Source: Microdon myrmicae | Taxonomy: Eukaryota > Arthropoda > Insecta > Diptera > Syrphidae | DNA: 64,000 nucleotides | Direction: 5' to 3' | Assembly: GCA_963931805.1 (NCBI GenBank) | Contig: OZ007500.1 | Coordinates: 147,130,593-147,194,592, forward strand | Shown: positions 10,002 to 22,113 of the stretch, piece after piece | Layout: every line of letters starts with the position of its first letter | Position numbering within the stretch: the stretch's first letter is position 1 | The notes under the pieces: generated by a model | What the model was told of the DNA's origin: nothing | Databases searched by the model: none | Seen by the model: only the letters and a program-made list of their open reading frames with translations | Program-made: the position numbers and the translations under genes

Positions 10002-12080
10002 TTTTTTTTTATTAGACTTCTCTCGGGAGAGGCGAAACTATAGCGCCGAGCGGGCGCCCCGAGATGCCATCAAGTAACTGTTGCAGTTCTTTTTCAACAG
10101 TTGCAGGTTGTAACGCTCCGGGAACACTCGCGTGGGAAGGGAATTCCACAGCTTACCCGCTCTGTAACAGAACGAGTTCTGATGCAGGGATGTTCGCGCC
10201 GTCGGGAGACGAACCACAAACGGGTGCGATCCGTCGGATTGGCTTGTGGAGCGCATATAAGCCGAATTGCGTAGAACAATACCAAGAATCTCCGGACAGC
10301 GCCCGTGATAATATCTGTAAAACAGACAGAGCTCGGCTACGCGCCTTCCATGTGATAGCGACTGTAGTCCCGACGTCAACGCCGAGTCACCGATTAGGCG
10401 GATCGCTCGTCTCTGTATGCTCTCAAGTAGGTCGAGGGTATGTTTAGGAGCCGAGCTCCAAACATGAGAGCAATATTCGAGCGCGGGTCTAATTTGGGAT
10501 TTATATAGGAGAAGAAGTTGGACCGGAGTAAAATATTTCTTGGCTCTAAAAAGATAGCTCAGTTTTCCTGAGGCTGACCTGGCGATACTTGACACGTGTT
10601 TATGCCATGATATATTCCCACAGACCGTGACGCCGAGCAATTTTAAACTTTCCCCAGCCTCGAGGGCCCAGCCATTCATCATCAGCTGTGGAACCGATGA
10701 TCCACTTTTCTTTGTGAATGTTGTATATTGTGTCTTCGCTGCATTGAAGTCTACAAGATTGGCCCTTCCCCTATCTAGATCCTGATTCAGAGAGTCAATC
10801 TGTCTACATCTCAGCTGATGCGACGCAGATGCACCAATCGGCCGAACACTCAAAAAGGAGGAAACAAGCGTACTATCATCCGCAAAACTGAACACTTTGT
10901 TATCCGTTGTCTCCAACAAATCATTTATGTGAAGCAAGAACAAGGTTGGAGCCAAAATAGAACCTTGGAGCACCCCCGAATTAACAGGATACAGATCCGA
11001 ACACTCGCCGTCCACAACAACCCGGATCGAACGATTCTCGAGGAAGCTCCTCGTCTAGTCGCAATTCTGTTGGGAAAGTCCATATGAACGAAGTTTGCTC
11101 AGCAATGCCCCGTGCCAGACGCGGTCAAAAGCCTTGCAGATATCCAATGCGACCGCCCTTGACTCACCATGCCCCTCAATCGCAGATGTCCATATATCTG
11201 TTAAAAGCGTCAAAAGGTCTCCCGTGGACCGCCTGCCACGGAACTCGTATTGACAATCATTCAGAAGTCCGTTGCACTCCACATATTAAATAACTCGGCG
11301 TTGATGAGCTTTTCCATCACCTTAGACAGCATAGACAACAATGCTATCGGTCGGTAATTTTGTGGGAGACACTTTTTTCCCATCTTTGGGATTGGCTGAA
11401 CTCGAGCGATTTTCCAGCAGGCAGGAAAGGTCCCCCGTGCATAAGATAAGTGAAAGAGTCTGCCAAGAACCGGCGATAGTTCTGGAGCACAGTTCTTAAG
11501 GACTATTGCTGGTATTCCTTCCAGGCCGATTGCCTTCCTACAATCCAATTCACGTAGAATGCGTTGAATAGTGCGCGGACGAAATCTCACATCTCGCATC
11601 GAAGACCGTACCGGCGAGATCACAGATGGCTCCAAAAGGCCGAGATCGAGGTTTGAATTCGCGGAAAATAAATTCGCGAACACATTCGCTTTATGCTTTG
11701 AATTCGTGACTAACGTCCCGCTGTCTGTCACCAACGGAGGGAAAGAGGGGGATGCGAAGTTACCGCTGACAGCTTTTGCCATTGACCAGAAGGAGCGCGA
11801 ACCAGTTGGGCCCCGAAGGAGCTTATTGATCACCCTGTCGTTGTGAGCCTTCTTCGCGGTATCAATCGCCTGGTTGCACGCGTTTCTGATTCTACCAAAA
11901 TTATTATTAATTATTATAAAAGATCCAGGGTGTTCGCATAATCGCCTCGGGCATCCGGCACTCGCGTTGGCTCCACCACGAGTTGAGTCAAGTTGTGGCT
12001 TACAGCAAACATCTCCGCCAGCCTCCCAGGCTCGTCGGTTCTGTTAGAATGTAACAACCAGCCGGAATTGTGCACATTAA
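10002..12080 (-). mobile_element. LINE-A, 5' truncated with internal deletion (copy A5)
   Basis: Poly(A) appears as T at 10002-10010, followed by the standard 3' end. RT frames on the minus strand run at 11833-11261, 11282-11055 and 11015-10038. The catalytic box is intact as FSFADDSTLVSS. Bases 11924-12080 are an endonuclease remnant joined to the RT across a filler of about 20 bp, so roughly 390 bp are lost. It shares with copy A4 a 1-bp deletion that ends the frame at ...WSATDF, and a 12-bp in-frame loss in the region that reads KVLQW in A6 and A7. Confidence 0.85.
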
Positions 12081-14476
12081 GTGTATATGGCACTGATGAA
12101 TTTTTTCGATACTCTTTTGATCCTTCTTCAATAAAATTGCGTTTGTGTAATCTGTTGGAATCTTAACAAACGTGTAAGAAGAGAAGTTCAACATGACCAG
12201 CTCCCCTATCAGACTACGAGAAAAGATATTTGAATCAATTCCACATCACATTGTTTGTTTAGTTTCCGGGCAGATGCCAAACCCCAAGGAATGTCAGAAT
12301 TTATACCAAACTTTCTTTTGTTAACTCACTTTAAGCGAATATATCAAGAACTAATTATTCATAAAAATATCACTCAACGGCCAAAGATTATATTAAAAGC
12401 GCTCATAGCAGTTACAGCAAGAGCCGGAATAGGTTAAATTGCGAACATTATTTTCGTTTCTATTTGTTCTTACCAACCATGGACGACATTGCTCATTATG
12501 GGACACACAGGGGCGAGAACGTTCTCGTTGGCTGTTATTGTTACCGTCAACTCAAATTGAATGAAACCAGTTTTACCGGAAAAACTCTCATGAACGTTTC
12601 TTTCATTCTCATGAAAGTTTCATTCTTCAGCCACGCGACACAGATATATTCCATAATCCAATGCGTATTATGGCGGCTGATTTCTCGTAACTCACGTGAG
12701 TATTGTATTCTTAAGCTACTCTACCTTAACATGTCGAAGGGATAACTTAAAAATCCCCTTTTGTGTATCTAGAAACTATATTCAAAAATGATCCAAGAAA
12801 ATTGAAGCAAAGCCGGAGTATTACAAGAACAATTCTTGATCCGGAACCACATGTGCTTAAAGACTTCGTGTATCTTCGATATTTAAGGATATCAATTCGC
12901 TTCTTTCAGGTTATTATACTATAAATAAAACACATGGATTTCTTTCAACTTAAAAACCCATCTCCGGTGTTACCATAGCACACACTGACTTCTTTACATA
13001 TGACAAGACTTAGTGCGTCTTGGTATACTCGCGCTTGCTTGGAGAAATTCCGGATTGCTCTGCTTGGGACAAGACTCACTCCCCAAATAGAGCCAAAAAC
13101 CGAATAATGGTTAAGACTCATGTTAATAAAAAAAAAAAACTAAATCAATAAGCTGACTTCTTTATTTAAAATTTAAATTTGAAAGGAGCGATCCGAAACA
13201 ATCACGTCACCCCTCACATCGGAGCTTAGCAATTTGTTACTCGATAATGTTCGCTCTCCGGCAGGGATATTAACTATCCTTGATGATTAGGAATTCATTA
13301 CTCTACTAGACATTTGATTAACGACCGTCTTATGAGCAATTCCCATTACTTCACACTGGGTTACTTTAATCCGCTTTCGTCTGATTAACAGGCACTAAGT
13401 AGCTCCATAGATTTCGGCGAGACACATTTTAGATTAATACCGACGCCTCACTCATTTCAGATGCAGCCTGGGGTGCGAAATTTAATAAAGGACCTCTATG
13501 TGGTGCCAAGCACTACTGACTCATTCCAGTTGGTCGGGGGTAATAGATGCACATCGATGCTATCGATGCCATCCTAGCCCATCGCATGAGCTTACCACGT
13601 TCACGGAAGGGATATTAACCCTTCTATCGTTAGAGCTGAGCAAACAGGGACACAATCGAATGAATCCTTTCAAATTGTGTTGTGTGCTTGCCTTGCTTTT
13701 ACAGAGAAACCAAAGGTAAGCGCCGAGATGGAGCTAATAGTCATCCAAAACGTGGTTTTCAAAAGATTGCTTCAGGACTGAGTCCTGATCTCCAAGAGTG
13801 GATGTTCATCGTATGATAGAGTAGAAGTTATTTCTCTTTTATGATGGCCGAAGCATTGTTGTGTCCAATGCTGCACAGTCGAATACTCTTGCTGTTATTT
13901 AGATGAATGTTTCATTAGATGCACACAAAATGTCCCATTGACGTGATTCCTATTACATGGTCAAAATCTCTTTTGAATGAACTAGTTCATAATCCTCCGA
14001 GCTTCCCACTAGAGTACAGAATCGAACAGTCTCTTGCGCTCCTTCTGAGTTTGGAAAAACTTCAACTTAACTTGAGAGAATAATATGCATCGTTTCATTT
14101 TTAACGGAGACTCAATTGTTAAAAGACATTCCGATGCTCTAATTTTGTGCGGGAGCGATGTGGCTTTCCAACAATAGAATGCTTTTAAATGTGGTTGCTC
14201 TTGCTGACTCCAATCGTAGCCTAATGAAAAACTTCATCAACCGACAGCTTGCTACTTTTTCTGATTTCTTGGTATTCTTGACAATCCAAAATATGACTTA
14301 CTCTCTGACGTTCTTGCAACAGGACTACTAGCAAACGTCCAGACGGCAAGTAATGAGGAAATAGATTCACGATTCCAAGAAACAATCCGGAGTCGGCAGA
14401 CCCTAAACAATAATTTATTCGGTATGGAAGGAGAGTGATGTTTCTAGAACGTCTAGCTTATAATAATTAATCAACG
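12081..14476. other. Spacer, no gene recognised
   Basis: About 2.4 kb of AT-rich sequence with only short open frames (60-93 codons) that show no domain. An A run at 13128-13139 could be the tail of an unrecognised element. A short direct repeat, TCATGAACGTTTC and TCATGAAAGTTTC, lies at about 12588-12631. Confidence 0.4.
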
Positions 14477-14878
14477 TGCCCTGTGAGTAAGGCGTTAGTA
14501 TATACTCACATCTAGGCCGGCTGGTCGTAAGAGGCGACTAAAGGCCGAGTGGTAGCCGGGGTCCCAACGCCCTGTGCGCCTGGTGAAATACCACCCCATC
14601 AAGCTTTAGGCTCCGTGAAATGGTCGGGAAAAATCCCTGGCCATCTTTCGGAGCTTAGCTGATGAACCGGTTCGAGAAAAGGTTGGTTAGGTGGTAGTCG
14701 GTCCCAAGGTGAGATACCACCTCGTCACGCTGTACATTCCGCGATATCGCCGAGAGAAATCTTCGACGGTGTTTCGAATTTGTGGCTGATGGCCCGGACT
14801 GACACGGAGATAAGTCATGATGGTACCTTCTGATATAAAGAATTCTGGAGGTAAACTAGTCTCCCATTCGGATCTCCG

Positions 14879-15959
14879 GTGGGACTAAGTCAGGGGGAAC
14901 ATCATGCAGATATCATGATAAATAATGGAACTTTAGGAGATTCGTCATCGCATAACCGGGCTCGTTCTCGAGGCTCTGTCCACGCTCGACTGGTGACGGC
15001 ATTTTGTAACATCAGGGGCATCGGTTTCATCAATACGAATGTAAACGCCGTCAACCAATATTTGCAAACAACGAAACCTGATATCCTTTCCCTAACTGAG
15101 ACCCAGTTCGATTCGTCAACTGATTCGACATATCTTCGTTGCTCAGGATACGACTTACATTCGAGATTCCGTTTTAAGGGCGGAGTCTGCGTCTTCGCGC
15201 GGTCCGATCTGGCTTGCCAGGGGATGGAGGCGTTGGAACCCAATAATATGGACATCATATGGTTGAGGGTCGTGCTGAGGAATTCCGTTAAATTTCTTTG
15301 TTGTCTTTACCGCTCCCCGAATGACGATCGACCGGCGACATTTTTCACATACCGTCGACTGGATACAGATCAACCACCCGGCTTCTGAAATTGTTGTCCT
15401 TGGCGATTTTAATGTACACAATTCCGGCTGGTCGTTACATTCTAACAGAACCGACGAGGCTGGGAGGCTCGCGGAGATGTTTGCTGTAAGCCACAACTTG
15501 ACTCAACTCGTGGGGGAGCCAACGCGAGTGCCGGATGCTCGAGGCGATTATGCGAACACCCCGGATCTGTTTTTGACATCCGAACCGAGTATTTAAACCG
15601 TAAAGGTTTCTGCGCCACTGCGAAATTCAGATCCCTGGTTGGTATCTGTCGCGCAAGCACTTGCATATCAAGCGAATAACCGGCCTAGGCAGCTTCGCCA
15701 TGTATGGAAGTATGGTGCTGCCAACTGGGACGATTTGCGAGATTTCTTCGCATCCTTTCCATGGTCGGCGGTGTGCTTCGGAGACTCCGATGTTAACGCT
15801 TGCGCGGAGTCGGTATCAGAGATTATTCTTCTGGGGATGGAGATGTATATTCCACATTCCATCAAACGAAGTTCGTCTGATAAACCTTGGTTCGACAAAA
15901 AATGCGAGCTGATTACAGCGGCAAAAAATAGAGCTTTTAAGCAGAACGAATTTTGTTAG
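14879..15959 (+). pseudogene. LINE-A endonuclease region (A4)
   Basis: Encodes an apurinic/apyrimidinic-type endonuclease in three frames. Readable motifs in order: AFCNIRGIGF, LTETQFDSS (catalytic Glu region), CVFARSDLACQG, FLCCLYRSPNDD, VLGDFNVHNSGW (catalytic Asp and Asn region), then KPWFDKKCELITAAK, the linker before the RT. This domain nicks the genomic target in target-primed reverse transcription. Frame changes near 15345 and at about 15596 break it. The frame opens at ATG-like codons near 14879, directly after the leader; I see no earlier ORF. Confidence 0.75.
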
Positions 15960-16017
15960 AATCAGAAACGCGTGAAACCAGGCGATTGATACTGCGAAGA
16001 AAGCTCTCAACGACAGG

Positions 16018-17817
16018 GTGATCAATAAGCTCCTTCGGTGCCCAACTGGTTCGCGCTCCTTCTGGTCAATGGCAAAAGCTGTCGGCGGTAACTTCGCATC
16101 CCCCTCTTTCACTCCGTTGGTGACAGACAGCGGGACGTTAGTCACGAATTCAAAGGATAAAGCGAATGTGTTCGCGAATTTATTTTCCGCGAATTCAAAC
16201 CTCGATCTCGGCCTTTTGGAGCCATCTGTGATCTCGCCGGTACGGTCTTCGATGCGGGATGTGAGATTTCGTCCGCGCACTATTCAACGCATTCTACGTG
16301 AATTGGATTGTAGGAAGGCAATCGGCCTGAACGGAATACCAGCAATAGTCCTTAAGAACTGTGCTCCAGAACTATCGCCGGTTCTTGGCAGGCTCTTTCA
16401 CTTATCTTATGCACGGGGGATCTTTCCTGCCTGCTGGAAAATCGCTCGAGTTCAGCCAATCCCAAAGATGGGAAAAAAGTGTCTCCCACAAAATTACCGA
16501 CCGATAGCATTGTTGTCTATGCTGTCTAAGGTGATGGAAAAGCTCATCAACGCCGAGTTATTTAATATGTGGAGTGCAACGGACTTCTGAATGATTGTCA
16601 ATACGAGTTCCGTGGCAGGCGGTCCACAGGAGACCTTTTGACACTTATAATAGATATATGGACATCTGCGATTGAGGGGCATGGTGAGTCAAGGGCGGTC
16701 GCATTGGATATCTCCAAGGCTTTTGACCGCGTCTGGCACGGGGCGTTGCTGAGCAAACTTCGTTCATATGGACTTTCCCAACAGCTTTGCGACTGGACGA
16801 GGAGCTTCCTCGAAAATCGTTCGATCCGGGTTGTTGTGGACGACGAGTGTTCGGATCTGTATCCTGTTAATTCGGAGGTGCCCCAAGGTTCTATTTTGGC
16901 TCCAACTTTGTTCTTGCTTCACATAAATGATTTGTTGGAGACAACGGATAACAAAGTGTTCAGTTTTGCGGATGATAGTACGCTTGTTTCCTCCTTTTTG
17001 AGTGTTCGGCCGATTGGTGAATCTGCGTCGCATCAGCTGAGATGTATACAGATTGACTCTCTGAATCAGGATCTAGATAGGGGGAGGGCCAATCTTGTAG
17101 ACTTCAATGCAGCGAAGACACAATATACAACATTCACAAAGAAAAGTGGATCATCGGTTCCACAGCTGATGATGAATGGCCGGGCCCTCGAGGCTGGGGA
17201 AAGTTTGAAATTGCTCGGCGTCACGGTCTGTGGGAATATATCATGGCATAAACACGTGTCGAGTATCGCCAGGTCAGCCGCAGGAAAACTGAGCTATCTT
17301 TTTAGAGCCAAGAAATATTTTACTCCGGTCCAACTTCTTCTCCTATATAAATCCCAAATTAGTCCCGCGCTCGAATATTGCTCTCATGTTTGGAGCTCGG
17401 CTCCTAAACATACCCTCGACCTACTTGAGAGCATACAGAGACGAGCGATCCGCCTGATCGGGGACTCGGCGCTGACGTCGGGACTACAGTCGCTATCACA
17501 TGGAAGGCGCGTAGCCGACCTCTGTCTGTTTTACAGATATTATCACGGGTGCTGTCCTTCAGAGATTCTTGTTATTGTTCCACGCAATTCGGTTTATATG
17601 CGCTCCACAAGACAATCCGAACGAATCGCACCCGTTTTTGGTTCATCTCTCGACGGCGCGAACATCCCTGCATCAGAACTCGTTCTCTTACAGAGCAGGT
17701 AAGATGTGGAACTCCCTTCCCACGCGAGTGTTCCCGGAGCGGTACAACCTGCAACTGTTCGAAAAGAACTGCAACAGTTATTTGTTGGCATCTCGGGGCG
17801 CCCACTCGGCGCTATAG
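16018..17817 (+). pseudogene. LINE-A reverse transcriptase (A4)
   Basis: RT fingers and palm in two main frames: IGLNGIPAIVLKNCAPELSP and NYRPIALLS (16018-16590), then ALDISKAFDRVWHGALL, PQGSILAPTLFLLHINDLL and FSFADDSTLVSS (16569-17702), ending with LWNSLPTRVFPERYNLQLF in a third frame (to 17817). Lesions are a 1-bp deletion before the YLECNGLL equivalent and another near 17610. The 12-bp in-frame loss before GRANLVDF is shared with A5. It lacks the uninterrupted frame seen in A7. Confidence 0.8.
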
Positions 17818-17939
17818 CTTCGCCTCTCCCGAGAGAAGTCTAATGAAAAAAAAAAAAATTGAGGCGGCATTGATCATAATGATCGTTCAGGATGACGAGC
17901 GAATTGTGACTCAGCCCCAACAACCTCTTCGAACATCAT

Positions 17940-18670
17940 TATGAATCAGCAGCATATGTTCAATTGATTGAATTTCCACCTTAACAAGATATTCCAATGA
18001 GGATTATTTAACCGCGTCGAGTTCTATGTCTGAAAACCTACTGCTGTTTATTATTGTCAAAGACAAACTCTAATGTAAGTACAGTGTCGATGACGGGCAC
18101 TTGTATCTTCGAAGCCAAGGAATAAACAATTCGTTACACTCGAATTAATTCGACCTTTAATTGGATCGACCAGAGATTTGAAGTTGCAAAAAATGCGGCC
18201 AAATATGCAGGGTTTGTTATGAGATGCAAGAAATACATCAGCACATCCAGCCTGGCTGCAATTTACAAGGCGTACGTTCGTCTTAAAATGGAATTTAATT
18301 TCCATTTTCCAAAACTGAGCTACACATGTGCGATAGAATGCAGAAACGAACAGTGAAACTCATTGGTGATTCGGGCCTAAGTTTTTCAATTTTGGCACAA
18401 CGTATCCTGTCTATCCCTTTTTTACAGCTACTATTGCTGGTCATTGTTTAACTGAACATGGGGGTGTATTCTACCTCTACAAACATTCTCCCGGATGCTT
18501 GGCAATCAAAAAGTGCGCATCAGTTCGCGTTCACAATTTTCGACCTACAAATAAACACAGAGAATCATTCTTTAGCCGAACTGCACGAATGTGGGATGTT
18601 TTGCCTGATTATGTGTGTTCTTGCCATTGTAAAGGCATTCAAAGCCAATGCACATCAAAATCTTATTTAA
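17940..18670 (+). mobile_element. LINE-C, old 3' half (copy C1)
   Basis: Degenerate RT thumb and C-terminal region: LNKIFQ-like and GLFNRVEF-like remnants (about 17980-18025), FNWIDQRFEVAKNAAKYAGF and MRCKKYISTSSLAAIYKAYV (18150-18290), LIGDSGLS, then SFFSRTARMWDVLPDYV (about 18570-18630), the family C-terminus. Many stops. It lies directly downstream of LINE-A copy A4. Confidence 0.65.
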
Positions 18671-21212
18671 TTATCCCCTTCCTCATCTTCCGCTTGCACT
18701 GTGCTTTGGCATTTCATTGTATTAAAAATCTTCTTCTGTGCACGTGTTTTTAAATTGAAGAAGGAAATAGATATTTTTTCAATTTCAGTTTTAGCTGTTT
18801 GTGTTTTTGAGGGAATAAGAACAAGGGATGGAGTCATTAATTTAATGGCCGCTTTATACTTCATTCATTGCCTAAGCCAAAGGCGGTCGTCAGGAGCACA
18901 ATCTGGTTGATAGAATACTGTTTCAAAATTACCTATAAAGTGAATACATGTAGAGATGGTGGCGAAGAATCAGATCCCCAAATGTATAAAACAATGCACA
19001 ATATTGTTAAGTAGCTTTCATCAAGTTTGGGTATTATTTAGATATACGTGAGGTTTAGAACGGAGCAAAGAACAGCCTCTATATTCTTTGAAATCGGTTC
19101 GTATAATTTGGAGCGACATTTCTCAACGCGGACTCACACTATGGTGCGTCACTATACATAGTAGTGTTTTAAAGGTCATGTCCATCCTCCACTGTCTTCC
19201 GTCGATTATGCTCAATGATTTGTGTGAGTTTAATACCAATTACTTCCTCAGCTTACCTGAGCTCCAAAGTTCGTGCCATGGGTCCGCAATCGATTTCTAG
19301 TCCACGCCGTATCGTAGGTACCTTTAACTCCTTCAGCATCTGCAAACAAGTTACATCGTATCTACACCGACATACAACGTACCTCAGCGGAATAGTGATG
19401 CAAGAACGTTTTAAAAACTCTGAACAATTAGTAGTACCTCGTGTTTGCAATTGGTTACCAGTCCTCACATGAGGCTGTGCCAACACGCGGCATGTAGCTC
19501 TACTTTGGGCAAGGGGCAGTTTGGTATCTAGTATCTAGTGCTCACATTCGTAAACCTCCGTCAAGCAGGCACTGCCATTCGGTCTCCCAGTCTCCATGGC
19601 AGGTTGCCTCAGTTCGACCGTCTTTCGAACGAAGCCAAGTTGGCCAAATCGCCGGACGGAACACACGGGTTTATTCTCTCATAAACTGTCACAGCGGGTT
19701 ATTACTCTCAACAGACACAAGTGGAAGGAGATAAGTGAGCTACAAGTCCTCCGCCATATAAAACTTAATAATAAAATAAAACGTAACAACAGTTCACGTG
19801 GAATCAATGAAAGTTTGGGCTCCTCGTCATCCTTTTGTTTAAGGTCCAATCCTCGTACAAAGTGGTAACATAGAAATAATAAGAATAATGAACTCCCTGT
19901 CGACGGACGAATTGTGTTCGCTTAACTTCTTGAGGATGATAGATACATAATGCGAGCCCTGTACGCAGTGTGTATAGTGGACGAAGGTACGAGGTATACG
20001 AGGTATACGAGGACGTTTACCAGGTGTACCGTACGTGTTATGAGGCACCAGAGTGTGCACAGATAGCTGGTAGACTGGTGAACACATATCCTTTGTTGGC
20101 GTTTGTCCTTACTGTAGGAACAACTTATAGGGAGCCCTGTATAGGCTTCAGATATTAACCCTTCGAAGTCTCTCGGATGCTGCAGCACAGCCAGATTCGG
20201 GAGGAAGGCATTGTGCAAGGCGAACACCAACTACAGGCATGTGAACAGATTCTTGCAGATTCGTGTACATTTCCGTTAAGCTGGTGGGGTAGGTACCCGG
20301 CAATATATCTGGGGCGACGGACAGCAAATTCCTTTTGTGCCACTCTTGGTGCAAATGTGTTCTTTTGTACGAGCGAATTGGGATGTGGGGCGCTGTCATG
20401 ACCACGATATTGTATCTCATATTTTTCGACTATGCATCTGACAGGCATTCGTGTTCGTGTTTGTATTCGCATTCACATTTGCATTCGTATTCGTACCGTT
20501 ATCGTATTCGAATTGCCACGCCAATGCCCATTTCCATTCCAATTCCCACTCCCACTCGCATTCGTAGTTGTGTATGTTTTCAGATTTGGATTTGGAATCA
20601 CATCTGTGTTTTCGTTTTTGTGCTTTTAATCACTCACATTGTATTGTTGAAATAATTGTGGTTCCTGTAGTGTGTAGATACAATTGTGCTGGATGTAATT
20701 AGGTCACATGATTCTGTGAAATGGCGCGGCATTCGGTCAGGGCACAGGAATATATTCTCTTTCCTTATATAGAGTCGAGACGATCGTTCCTAAGATGGCT
20801 AGGGGGGCTAAATCGAAATGCCTACTGACATGAATATCCACTTGGGTTTTCGTGGGGTTGTGGGAAATTTTATATTTGAAATCAATTTATAGAAAATATG
20901 ATTTTTGAAAACTACAAGTTTTTAAAATATTTCTCTTAGGTGGGAGCTGTTTTTGTACAGCTGCAAATTTTAGTGCTATGAAAACACTCGCACCGGGAGT
21001 TCCGGATTTTCCCGATATACAGGAAAACAATTTTTGGTACATCGGTCGTTGAGAGATTATTTTCCAATTGTTGGGATCTGTAAGATTTCTGTTTCGGGAG
21101 CAAATTAACCAAATTCCTTGGAATAATATCACAGCTTTCCAAAAAGTTTAGTGGGGCTACCGCCCCATTTATTGGCTTAATTTAGGAAAATAAGTACCTA
21201 CAGTTAAAGTAT
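18671..21212. other. Spacer with a hexamer-rich stretch, no gene recognised
   Basis: Unassigned. Bases 20440-20575 are a degenerate six-base repeat around CATTCG/CATTCC (hence open frames rich in HSHLHSYS-like residues, which I do not call genes). A short GAGGTATAC direct repeat lies at about 19989-20012. No splice-linked coding pattern is evident. Confidence 0.4.
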
Positions 21213-21585
21213 ATCACCATCATCATCGGCACTACAACCGCGAACCGGTCTTGGCCTTATTTAGCAAGTCGCGAGGCTTGTTAAATTTTCCATAATGATT
21301 TGTTTTTTCCGGGCAAGGCCATTAGTCTTGCGCCAGAGGCTCCCCGACGGGGAATTGAACCCCGGTCTCTCGCGTGACAGGCGGGTATCATCATCATCAT
21401 CGGCACTACAACCGGGAACCGGTCTTGGCCTTATTTAGCAAGTCCTGAGGCTTGTTAAATTTTCCATAATGATTTATTTTGTCTGGGCAAGGTCATTAGT
21501 CTTGCGCCAGGGGCTCCCCGACGGGGAATCGAACCCCGGTCTCCCGGGTGACAGGCGGGTATACTAACCACTATACTATCAAGGG
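21213..21585 (-). mobile_element. Dimeric tRNA-Asp SINE
   Basis: Two SINE units head to tail on the minus strand. The unit at 21388-21585 has an almost complete tRNA-Asp head; its first bases read CCCTTGATAG instead of CTCCTCGATAG. The unit at 21213-21387 begins inside the tRNA at TACCCGCCTGTCAC, just before the anticodon, directly after the (GAT)n tail of the first. Both have the RTE-like leader segment and 3' block. No target duplication is clear. Confidence 0.85.
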
Positions 21586-21594
21586 TTGAGAGGT

Positions 21595-22113
21595 GGGCCA
21601 GGTTATAGTCAAGTTTAGAAGCGCCGCTTAAGATTGGTGGCGAGAATGGTTTCGGAGGCTGTGCTTGAGAGTATGGGTAGAGCGGTCGAAGTCCAACAAG
21701 GTGGAATTGGAGTTGACATTTCTCAGCATCCCGGAAAGGGGATCGTTAAGACTATAAGAGGTACGGTGAGTTGGGATGAAGAGAAGGCGGGGATTACGCG
21801 TATTTTGAGGGTTTATGTAGAGAGGAATTGAGTTAAGGAGGTAAGCGCAGTCGACCGGGCCGGAGAGGACCCGATGAATGAACACTATGTCAGCCAAGAC
21901 CCTGCGCTCCTCACGGGTTCTGAGGTTGATAAATTTGAGACCTTTAGCGTACGGTAACAAAATGAGCAGGGAGAACGTGGCTTAGGGGTTCTGAGGCGTT
22001 GAGAAGGGCGGGGTTAGGGTTCAAAAAGACTCTATTAGAAGGAAGTTTGAAGAAAACCAACTTGTTACGAGAGAGGTTATGGTAATCGGTTTTCTGTTTA
22101 TTGATGGAATCAG
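21595..22113 (-). mobile_element. LINE-B C-terminal fragment (copy B3)
   Basis: Minus-strand frame 21960-21628 encodes LKFINLRTREERRVLADIVF and IHRVLSG, the C-terminal LINE-B region, and continues with NTRNPRLLFIPTHRTSY. The upstream part to 22113 is only loosely similar. It may be the other half of the old copy at 23540-24485, separated by insertion of B4. Confidence 0.6.

Larger units (their letters stand above)
14477..17850 (+). mobile_element. LINE-A, near full length (copy A4)
   Basis: The most complete LINE-A here at about 3.37 kb: a 5' leader of about 400 bp (14477-14878), an endonuclease/RT coding region in several frames (14879-17817), the family 3' UTR and a poly(A) at about 17843-17859. 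No gag-like ORF precedes the endonuclease. Frameshifts and stops near 15345, 15596, 15960 and 16590 make it a pseudogene. The left edge matches that of A3, which supports a genuine 5' end. Confidence 0.85.

Noticed and set aside
14477..14600. An HDV-like ribozyme at the LINE-A 5' end (CCGGCT...AGCCGG pairing)
   Set aside because: The pairing is not kept in copy A3 and I could not fit the remaining helices.
20335..20655. A His/Ser/Tyr-rich protein
   Set aside because: The frame is open because of a degenerate hexamer repeat; several frames are open equally.
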